From JAMXLO01 sp963812475 (GTDB taxonomy: Bacteria; Pseudomonadota; Alphaproteobacteria; Acetobacterales; Acetobacteraceae), in the NCBI GenBank assembly GCA_963812475.1, contig CAWEVI010000044.1, positions 186,001 through 250,000 on the forward strand: DNA of 64,000 nt, given 5' to 3'. The translations under genes and the position numbers were made by a program. Below, in pieces: positions 58,197 through 64,000 of the stretch; within the stretch, counting starts at the first letter, position 1; every line of letters begins with the position of its first letter. Under the pieces are notes generated by a model. The model did no database searches. It was not told the DNA's origin and saw nothing but the letters and a program-made list of their open reading frames with translations.

Positions 58197-59084
58197 ATGC
58201 GTGACGATCTTCCCGCCTGGCGTTCGCTGCTGTTCGTGCCGGTGACGGCGGAGAAATTCGTGCGTACCGGCGCGGATCGAGGCGCCGACGGCATAATTCT
58301 CGATCTCGAGGATGCGGTGGCGCCATCGGAAAAGGCGCGCGCCCGCACCCTGATCGCCGATGCGATCCCACACGTGTCGCGCAAGGGCGCCGATGTTCTG
58401 GTGCGGGTCAACCGTCCCTGGCGGCTGCTGGTACGCGACCTGGAAGCCGCGGTGATCCCAGGCGTCGCGGCGCTGATGCTGACCAAGGTGGACAGCCCGG
58501 AGTTGGTCCAGGCAGTTTCCGACATCGTCGCCGAACTGGAGGCCGAACGCGGCCTTCAACCGGAAAAAATCCAGTTCGTCGTGCTGGTGGAGACGGCGGC
58601 CGGTTTCTTCCGCATCGAGGCAATCGCGAAGGCGCATCCGCGTGTCGTGGCGCTCAGCCTTGGGACCGAGGATTTCACCGCCGATGTCGGCATGATGCCG
58701 GACCCCGAAGGTTTGCTCTATCCCAAGCAGCACACGCTGTTCGCCGCGCGGGCAGCAGGCATCCTGCCGATGGGTTTCGTCGGCTCGATCGCCGACTTCC
58801 GCGACCAGGAGGCGTTCCGCGCCATCATTCGGCGCTCGAAGCGTCTGGGATTTGTCGGCGCGAGCGCGATCCATCCGTTGCAGATACCGGTGCTGAACGA
58901 GGAATTCTCCCCCACCGCGGCTGAGGTGGAACGCGCCAAACGCATGGTCGCTGCCTACGACGCGGCATTTGCGCAGGGTCTCGGCGCGGTGCAGTTCGAA
59001 GGTGCGATGATCGACGTGCCGGTGGTCCAGCGCGCGCACAACGTGATCGCGCGGGCGGCGGCGATCGCGCGGCGGAACCACTGA
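58197..59084 (+). CDS. CoA-ester lyase (HpcH/HpaI/CitE family)
   Basis: A 295-residue citrate-lyase-beta-like TIM barrel. WRSLLFVPVTAEKFVRTGADRG at residues 8-29, ADGIILDLEDAVAPSEKARAR near 30-50 (Asp and Glu), LVRVNRPW near 69 (Arg), FVVLVETAAGFFRIEAIA near 126 (metal Glu) and SLGTEDFTADVGM near 153 (metal Asp) are all conserved. It should split or form malyl- or citramalyl-type CoA esters. A HpaI-type aldolase gene starts 14 bases after its stop, so the two form an operon. The exact CoA ester is unknown. Confidence 0.92.
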   Translation: MRDDLPAWRSLLFVPVTAEKFVRTGADRGADGIILDLEDAVAPSEKARARTLIADAIPHVSRKGADVLVRVNRPWRLLVRDLEAAVIPGVAALMLTKVDSPELVQAVSDIVAELEAERGLQPEKIQFVVLVETAAGFFRIEAIAKAHPRVVALSLGTEDFTADVGMMPDPEGLLYPKQHTLFAARAAGILPMGFVGSIADFRDQEAFRAIIRRSKRLGFVGASAIHPLQIPVLNEEFSPTAAEVERAKRMVAAYDAAFAQGLGAVQFEGAMIDVPVVQRAHNVIARAAAIARRNH

Positions 59085-59098
59085 CAGGGACACCAACC

Positions 59099-59872
59099 AT
59101 GCAAGCCAATCCACTTCGCGCCGCGCTTGAACGCGGCGAACTGCAGATCGGCACGTGGGTCAACCTCGTGCGCAATCCGGCGGTGCTGACGTTGCTGAAG
59201 TCTGCCGGTCTGGACTTCGCGCGGGTGGACATGGAGCACACCGCGGCCTCGATGGAGAGCATCGCCAACATGGCACTGCTGTCGCGGGCGCTGAATTTTC
59301 CCATCGCCGTGCGGCCGCCCGAGGCCAATCGCGAATGGATCACGCGACTGCTCGATTGCGGCGTGTGGAACCTGCACTGTCCACAGGTCGAAAATGCCGC
59401 GCACGCCGCTGAGATCGTCGCCGCCTCGCGCTATGCACCACGTGGACTGCGCGGCAATGCGGGACACAGCCCGGGCACCGACTACGACATGACCGGCACC
59501 GCGGCGGAACGGCGCGCGTTTGCCAACCGGCAGGTGTTCGTCACGGTGATGTTCGAGACCGCCGCCGCGTTCGATGATCTGGATACGATCGCCGCGATGG
59601 ACGGGATCGATGCGCTGACCATTGGGCCGGCGGACCTGGCGCAGGACCTTGGAGTGTTCGGCACGCCCGATCAGGCGCGGGCGCTGGACGAAAAGCGGGA
59701 CCTTGTATTGGCGGCCGCCAAGAAGCACGGCAAGACGTGTGCGATGCTTTGTTCCAGCCAGGAGCAGGCGCAACAATGGAAGGCAGCCGGTGCATTGCTG
59801 CTCGCCTATTCCAGCGACAGCGAGGTGCTGCATGGCGCGATGAGCCAGGCGATTGCCAGGATCAAGGGATAG
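59099..59872 (+). CDS. HpcH/HpaI-type class II aldolase
   Basis: A 257-residue metal-dependent pyruvate aldolase. IGTWVNLVRNPAVLTLLKSAG near residue 17, DFARVDMEHTAASMESI near 39 (catalytic Glu-His), VRPPEANREWITRLLDCGVWNL near 72 (Arg), VTVMFETAAAFDDLDTIAAM near 149 (metal Glu) and LTIGPADLAQDLG near 175 (metal Asp) match the 2-keto-3-deoxy-type aldolases. It likely makes or splits a 4-hydroxy-2-keto acid. It is cotranscribed with the CoA-ester lyase just upstream; a GNAT gene follows 49 bases later. Confidence 0.92.
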   Translation: MQANPLRAALERGELQIGTWVNLVRNPAVLTLLKSAGLDFARVDMEHTAASMESIANMALLSRALNFPIAVRPPEANREWITRLLDCGVWNLHCPQVENAAHAAEIVAASRYAPRGLRGNAGHSPGTDYDMTGTAAERRAFANRQVFVTVMFETAAAFDDLDTIAAMDGIDALTIGPADLAQDLGVFGTPDQARALDEKRDLVLAAAKKHGKTCAMLCSSQEQAQQWKAAGALLLAYSSDSEVLHGAMSQAIARIKG

Positions 59873-59921
59873 TTTCAGCATCCCCCGGGTTGGGTCATGG
59901 CAGGGGGAGACGGGCAGGGCA

Positions 59922-60479
59922 ATGGAACCGGTGGCGCGGGTCACCGTGACGGTGACGTTCCTCCGAATGGACCGGCCGCCGGCGGGTCCGTCCCCGGGAC
60001 TGCCGAGCGACTTCCAGGTCGTGCGCCTTGCCGCGCCGTCCGTCGCCTTTTACCGCTTCATCTACAATACGGTCGGGGCCGACTATGTCTGGTGGCTGCG
60101 GCGCACCATGCCGGATGCCGAACTGAGCGCGTTGCTGCGCGATCCACTGGTGTCGATCCACACGCTGTACAACGGCGGCGAGCCGGCGGGTTTCTTCGAA
60201 CTCGACGGGCGGGGTTGGCCGGACGTGAACCTGAGCTATTTCGGTCTCATGCCGCACGCCATCGGCGCCGGCGTCGGCTACCCATTCCTGCGCCAGGCAG
60301 TCGATACGGCCTGGCGCCAGGGACCCCGGGGCATGACGGTGAACACCTGCACCGCGGATCATCCGCGCGCGCTGCCGACATACCTGCGTGCCGGCTTCCG
60401 GACCGTCCGCCAGGTGCGCGAGATTTGGAGCGTGCCGCTGAAGTTGGGCATGCGCATCCCGGAGCATCTGAGGCGTTAG
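59922..60479 (+). CDS. GNAT family N-acetyltransferase
   Basis: A 185-residue GNAT protein. FYRFIYNTVGADYVWWLRRTMPD near residue 43 is an aromatic-rich substrate region, GEPAGFFELDGRGWPDVNLSYFGLMP near 86 the central strands, AIGAGVGYPFLRQAVDTAW near 115 the acetyl-CoA loop (a variation on Q/RxxGxG/A), and MTVNTCTADHPRALPTYLRAGF near 138 the last conserved block. The acceptor is unknown. I choose the ATG at 59922; an earlier start would overlap the aldolase gene. It may be cotranscribed with the lyase-aldolase pair. Confidence 0.85.
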   Translation: MEPVARVTVTVTFLRMDRPPAGPSPGLPSDFQVVRLAAPSVAFYRFIYNTVGADYVWWLRRTMPDAELSALLRDPLVSIHTLYNGGEPAGFFELDGRGWPDVNLSYFGLMPHAIGAGVGYPFLRQAVDTAWRQGPRGMTVNTCTADHPRALPTYLRAGFRTVRQVREIWSVPLKLGMRIPEHLRR

Positions 60480-60559
60480 CTGCCCGGGGTAGCGGGCGCT
60501 CGCGATGGGTCTTTACCGGAACCAAGCATCTGGTTCGTCGTAGCCACGCGCCCAGTTGG

Positions 60560-61726
60560 TTATGCCTCGAGAATATGCCCGAGCGCACGCAACGGCCGCA
60601 GATCGTCGCAGACGATCTTGGTGATGGCCAGCATCGGCACCGCGAGGATTGCGCCAGGAACGCCCCACATCCAGTACCAGAAGATCAGTGCCAGGATGAC
60701 CATCACGGGGTTGATGGTGAAGCGGTGCGCCATCAGCATCGGCGTGACGATCTCGCCTTCCGCCACATGAACCGCGAGATAGAGACCGACCGGGAGTACG
60801 GCCCACCAGTTCACCCCAAGCGACAGCACGCTGGCCATCAGGAATACGACTACGCCGACCATCGCACCGAGAATCGGCACGAAATTCAGCACGAAGGCGA
60901 TGACACCCCACAGCAGCGGATTGGCCACGCCGCACGCCCACATGACGCCGAAGGTCAGCAGACCGACCACACCGTTGATCAGCGTGACCGTGATCAGATA
61001 CAGGGAAATGTCGTGCTCGATGTGCACGGAGATTTCCACCGCCTGCCGCTTCTCGGCAAATCGAGGCAACACCTCGACCAGCCGGCGGAGAAATGTCTCG
61101 CCGGCGACCAGAAGGTAGAACAGCACGATCAGGGTCGTGAACAACCCGGCGGCAATTGTTGCGGTGCCGCTGAACAGCGCACCCATGATGTTGACCGGAC
61201 GCGCAGGCGCCGCCTGCGGAACCGTGATTGCGCTGTCATTGGTTACGCCCTGCAGCTGGCCCAAGACCCACTGCATGCTGCTGATCGGCCGCGCCAGGAA
61301 TGCCAGCTTCTCCTGCACCTGCGGGAGCGCCTGAGGCAGCTTGCCCGCCCATGATGCCGCCGGGCCGGCGATGCCGCTGATGACGGCGGCGAGCCCGACG
61401 ACAAACAGGATGACCGCCAGCAGGGCGCCTATGCCGCGTGGCACTCCTACGCGGTCGGTAATTCGAACCACGGGTTGCAGCAACAGCTTCAGAACAATCG
61501 CCAGCACGACCGGCAACACGATCTCCGACGCGACGTAGAGTGCGGTCAGGAGGGCGAGAACGAACAATCCGGCGAGAAAGATCGTGCGGGGTTCGGTGGG
61601 CAGCGGCATTTCTTCCCGCTCATCGCGGGCGACGGCGGGTGATCCTGCCTGACTGTCGGCATCGACTGCCTCCGCCTCGATGAAGTCGGGCGGAATCGCG
61701 TGGGCCTCCGCAACCTGGGAATTCAT
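60560..61726 (-). CDS. AI-2E family transporter (PF01594-type permease)
   Basis: A 388-residue membrane protein of the family named after the TqsA/YdgG proteins. A charged N-terminal stretch of 45 residues is followed by about eight helices: FLAGLFVLALLTALYVASEIVL near 50, GIGALLAVILFVVGLAAVISG near 98, IAAGLFTTLIVLFYLLVAGE near 190, then the closing block NFVPILGAMVGVVVFLMASVLSLG and FWYWMWGVPGAILAVPMLAITKI typical of the family. Members export small molecules or ions; the AI-2 name should not be taken as function. A DUF1194 gene lies 63 bases upstream on the same strand. Confidence 0.9.
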   Translation of the reverse strand: MNSQVAEAHAIPPDFIEAEAVDADSQAGSPAVARDEREEMPLPTEPRTIFLAGLFVLALLTALYVASEIVLPVVLAIVLKLLLQPVVRITDRVGVPRGIGALLAVILFVVGLAAVISGIAGPAASWAGKLPQALPQVQEKLAFLARPISSMQWVLGQLQGVTNDSAITVPQAAPARPVNIMGALFSGTATIAAGLFTTLIVLFYLLVAGETFLRRLVEVLPRFAEKRQAVEISVHIEHDISLYLITVTLINGVVGLLTFGVMWACGVANPLLWGVIAFVLNFVPILGAMVGVVVFLMASVLSLGVNWWAVLPVGLYLAVHVAEGEIVTPMLMAHRFTINPVMVILALIFWYWMWGVPGAILAVPMLAITKIVCDDLRPLRALGHILEA

Positions 61727-61789
61727 GCCGGCGTCCCTTTCAGAGCATCCGAGCCATCGGCAGGAACGCTGCCGCGCCCGACCGGTTCG

Positions 61790-62407
61790 TCAGGCGATCG
61801 GAACGTTGATCTCACGCGCCAGCTTCTGCTTCATCGCCGCGGCAAATGCCGGATAATCCTGGCACGTTAGCGCGAAGGCGCCCGGGCCACCGATCACCTC
61901 TGCGGTATAGGACTGCAAGAGGTCCGGCTCCTCGTGGAGGATGCAAAGCCCGTTGATGGTGATGCCGGCCGAAGCCATCCGATCGCGGATCGGCCCCGGT
62001 GCGATCCCATCGTTGGAGCGGCCGTCGCCGATGACATTCACCACCTGACGTTTCGGCAAGTCTGGGAGGTGGCCGAGCAGGGTCAGCGATGCGAGCAGCG
62101 CCTCGCCGATCGCGGTCTTCCCGGCAGGCACGATGCGCGGCATGTTGTCGATCGCGTCGGCGAAGGCATTGGCGTCGGCGTCGGAGGCAATCAGCGCCCA
62201 GTCGGCGACGACCTCCTGAGCGCCGACGCCCGACCAGAGCAGCAACGAACACAGACTGGCCTTGGCAGGGCCGCCGATCAGCCCGGCGATGATCGCCGGC
62301 TCGCGTAATGCCGCCGCCATGCCGCCGGCGATCAGGCCGAATTCGTCGTAGGTGACGCTGGCCGAACCGTCCACCGCCAGTACAAGGGCAAGGTCCGCCG
62401 CCATCAT
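61790..62407 (-). CDS. DUF1194 (VWA-like) protein
   Basis: A 205-residue DUF1194 protein with a von Willebrand-type A fold. ALVLAVDGSASVTYDEFGLIAGG at residues 6-28 carries a DxSxS metal-ion-dependent adhesion site, and VVNVIGDGRSNDG near 119 the second loop. The family is common in Alphaproteobacteria, usually secreted with a signal peptide; here none is seen, since the first residues MMAADLALVLAV go straight into the first strand. The start at 62407 overlaps a short upstream frame by four bases (ATGA). Function unknown; a periplasmic role is doubtful without a signal. Confidence 0.88.
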   Translation of the reverse strand: MMAADLALVLAVDGSASVTYDEFGLIAGGMAAALREPAIIAGLIGGPAKASLCSLLLWSGVGAQEVVADWALIASDADANAFADAIDNMPRIVPAGKTAIGEALLASLTLLGHLPDLPKRQVVNVIGDGRSNDGIAPGPIRDRMASAGITINGLCILHEEPDLLQSYTAEVIGGPGAFALTCQDYPAFAAAMKQKLAREINVPIA

Positions 62408-62625
62408 GACCGCTCTCGGCGGTGTCCGCCGGGCCTGTCGAAACCGACGACGGTAACGGTGACGTTTTCGCTGCCGCCACTCGCGGCTGCGTGGTCATCG
62501 CGGAACGTCAGACGATGGTTGGTCGCGCGAGCCATGACGCAGCATAAGCCTTGTCCGAGACGTTGGGCAGAAACCATGGCATCGAACGTCCGGGCGAGTG
62601 CGATGTTCCGAGAGATGCGGAGCAT
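62404..62625 (-). pseudogene. Possible relic of a PP2C-type phosphatase C terminus
   Basis: A 73-codon frame whose last third reads ASGGSENVTVTVVGFDRPG, close to the last strand of PP2C/SpoIIE-type serine phosphatases (usually GGxDNVTVVVV). The earlier part is weakly similar at best, and all the metal-binding Asp motifs are missing. Its TGA overlaps the DUF1194 ATG. It might instead be a real small protein that couples translation of DUF1194. I give it as a tentative relic. Confidence 0.35.
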
Positions 62626-62696
62626 GCCAGCCCAACACTCTTGAGCGTTTGCCGATTGCGGCAGAGTATCCGCCTCAGACCAGAAGGAGACCAGGG

Positions 62697-63908
62697 ATGC
62701 CGGAGAGCCCCGCCGACAAGTCGTTGCTGAGCCAGACCCGCCTGCCGCTGAACGGACTGAAGGTGCTGGACCTGACCCTGGCGCGTGCGGGGCCTACCGC
62801 GGTGCGTCATCTTGCGGACTGGGGCGCCGATGTGATCAAGATCGAACCGCCCGCGACCGGCGGCGAGGACGTGACCGGCAACCGCCACGGCTTCGACTTC
62901 CAGAACCTGCATCGCAACAAGCGGGCAATGACGCTGAACCTGAAAACGCCGGAGGGCCACGCCGCGTTCATGCGCTTAGTGAAGGGCGCCGACATCGTCG
63001 TCGAGAACATGCGCGCGCAGGTGAAACATCGGCTGAAGGTGTCGTACGACGACGTGAAGGCGGTCAACCCACGGATCGTCTACGGCAGCATTTCCGGGTT
63101 TGGCCAGACCGGGCCATACGGCCATCGCGCCGGGGTGGATCAGATCGCCCAGGGCATGGGCGGGCTGATGTCGATCACCGGGCTGCCTGGTCAGGGGCCG
63201 GTGCGCGTTGGCATTCCGATCGACGACCTGACCGCCGGCAATCTGCTGGCGCTCGGCATCATGATGGCGATCTTCGACCGCGAACGCACCGGCGTCGGTC
63301 GCTGGGTGACCACCTCGCTCCTGGAAGCGCAGATCTTCATGCTGGACTTCCAGGCCTCGCGCTGGCTGATCGCCAAAGAGGTCGCGCCGCAGGCCGGCAA
63401 TGACCACCCGACCGGCATTCCCACCGGCGTGTTTCCGACCAGCGACGGCCATATCAACATCGCTGCCAGTTCCGGCCGTGTATTCGAGCGGTTCTGCGAC
63501 GCGATCGAGCGGCCCGAGTGGAAGCAAAAGGAGGAATGGAAGACCCAGAAGTCGCGCAGCGGTCACCGCAAGGAGATCAACGCGGCAATTGGCGAGATCA
63601 CCCGGACGAAGCCGTCGGAGGACCGGATCGAATTGCTGGAAGGCGCCGGTGTGCCGTGCGGGCCGATCTACACGATCGATCAGGTGTTCGCCGATCCGCA
63701 GGTGCAGCATCTGCAGATGGCGACGCCGATGGACAGTCCCGTGGCAGGCACCAAGGAGGTGGTGGCCTCGGCGATCAGCATCACCGGCTTCTCAAAGGCG
63801 ATCCGCAAGGCGACGCCGGAACTCGGCGAGTGCACCGAAGAGGTGCTGGGATCGGTCGGGTATAGCGCCGACGAGATCGCCGACATGCGCAGGAAGGGGG
63901 CGATCTGA
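62697..63908 (+). CDS. CaiB/BaiF family CoA-transferase
   Basis: A 403-residue class III CoA-transferase. LNGLKVLDLTLARAGPTAVR near residue 18, DWGADVIKIEPPATGGED near 41, FDFQNLHRNKRAMTLNLKTPEG near 67, VENMRAQVKHRLKVSYDDV near 100 and the catalytic Asp in AGVDQIAQGMGGLMSITG near 143 are clear. The C-terminal LGSVGYSADEIADMRRKGAI is typical. AAGGAGA precedes the ATG at 62697. An enoyl-CoA hydratase gene begins 1 base after its stop, so the two are cotranscribed, like the CoA-transferase and hydratase near 3-5 kb. The acid it activates is unknown. Confidence 0.93.
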   Translation: MPESPADKSLLSQTRLPLNGLKVLDLTLARAGPTAVRHLADWGADVIKIEPPATGGEDVTGNRHGFDFQNLHRNKRAMTLNLKTPEGHAAFMRLVKGADIVVENMRAQVKHRLKVSYDDVKAVNPRIVYGSISGFGQTGPYGHRAGVDQIAQGMGGLMSITGLPGQGPVRVGIPIDDLTAGNLLALGIMMAIFDRERTGVGRWVTTSLLEAQIFMLDFQASRWLIAKEVAPQAGNDHPTGIPTGVFPTSDGHINIAASSGRVFERFCDAIERPEWKQKEEWKTQKSRSGHRKEINAAIGEITRTKPSEDRIELLEGAGVPCGPIYTIDQVFADPQVQHLQMATPMDSPVAGTKEVVASAISITGFSKAIRKATPELGECTEEVLGSVGYSADEIADMRRKGAI

Positions 63909-63909
63909 T

Positions 63910-64000
63910 ATGGACACGCTACCAGGCGGCGGCGTCACCCGCGAATATGCCGGCGGCAAGATGCTGGCGGCGAAGGACGACGGGGTCGGGCTGATCACCT
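63910..64000 (+). CDS. Enoyl-CoA hydratase family protein, partial (N terminus)
   Basis: Only 30 codons are visible before the right edge: MDTLPGGGVTREYAGGKMLA and then a stretch ending VGLIT. The pattern of a short leader, then a lysine-led strand and a G-V-G-hydrophobic turn is how crotonase-fold enzymes begin just before their N-P-x-x-x-N-A motif, which would lie beyond the window. It starts one base after the CoA-transferase stop, so the two genes form an operon. The family call rests on a short stretch and on the neighbour. Confidence 0.6.
   Translation, partial: MDTLPGGGVTREYAGGKMLAAKDDGVGLIT

Overview
The window is GC-rich bacterial chromosome, by eye about two thirds G+C, with tightly packed genes on both strands. 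Gene content suggests a metabolically versatile alphaproteobacterium, perhaps Acetobacteraceae or another Rhodospirillales member: many CaiB/BaiF CoA-transferases, short-chain dehydrogenases, luciferase-like flavin monooxygenases, amidohydrolase-2 enzymes, a TRAP solute receptor, a DUF1194 protein and abundant GTCATCCCCGC-type palindromes. That placement is inference; no rRNA or other marker gene is present. I saw no rRNA, tRNA, CRISPR array, integrase or transposase.

Layout. 1-2.9 kb: a methyltransferase cut by the left edge, an SDR, a PPOX-type flavoprotein, the wreck of an alpha/beta hydrolase, a 160-bp palindromic repeat and a GxxExxY (PDDEXK-like) gene. 3-6.4 kb: a catabolic cluster of CoA-transferase (frameshifted), enoyl-CoA hydratase, a cupin-like protein and a FAH-family hydrolase. 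6.5-13.2 kb: amidohydrolase, SurE, and two divergent oxidoreductase operons (one LLM gene frameshifted). 13.2-17.3 kb: a reverse-strand operon of TPR protein, carboxymuconolactone-decarboxylase-like protein, Rieske ferredoxin and two amidohydrolases. 17.4-25.6 kb: a DHA2 efflux pump, acyl-CoA dehydrogenase plus hydratase/isomerase, a two-subunit CoA-transferase operon interrupted by a Uma2 gene, DUF29, and an aromatic-acid MFS importer. 25.7-32 kb: a fused NDP-forming acyl-CoA synthetase, an orphan TRAP receptor, a SPOR-domain lytic transglycosylase and another CaiB-type transferase.

32-39 kb: a cupredoxin and a Tat-exported phosphoesterase lie divergent from an ECF sigma/anti-sigma pair, followed by two hydroxyacid dehydrogenases, NnrS and a quinone reductase. 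39.4-45.4 kb: cupin, DUF35 protein, SCP2-type thiolase and CaiB transferase in one operon, then two LLM enzymes and an SMP-30 lactonase. 45.5-54.3 kb: Na+/H+ antiporter, lipoprotein, HEAT-repeat protein, and a surface-glycan islet (two methyltransferases around an 820-residue double glycosyltransferase), then a small membrane protein and a stand-alone phosphoacceptor-like helical protein. 54.4-64 kb: 3-hydroxybutyrate dehydrogenase, LysR next to two pirins, a CoA-ester lyase and aldolase, GNAT, an AI-2E family protein, DUF1194, and a last CaiB transferase plus enoyl-CoA hydratase cut by the right edge.

How it works together: most genes fit uptake (TRAP receptor, AAHS importer), CoA activation (CaiB, ScoAB, NDP-forming synthetase) and beta-oxidation-like breakdown of organic or aromatic acids. 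The most unusual signal is a set of four intergenic palindromes whose arms are built of short CAC-led iterations (CACAGAGTT, CACGGATTA, CACAAAG types); the three longest also share a GCTTCGCGC hairpin core. One stands directly upstream of the GxxExxY nuclease-like gene. Two otherwise intact genes carry one extra base each, which is either assembly error or recent decay.
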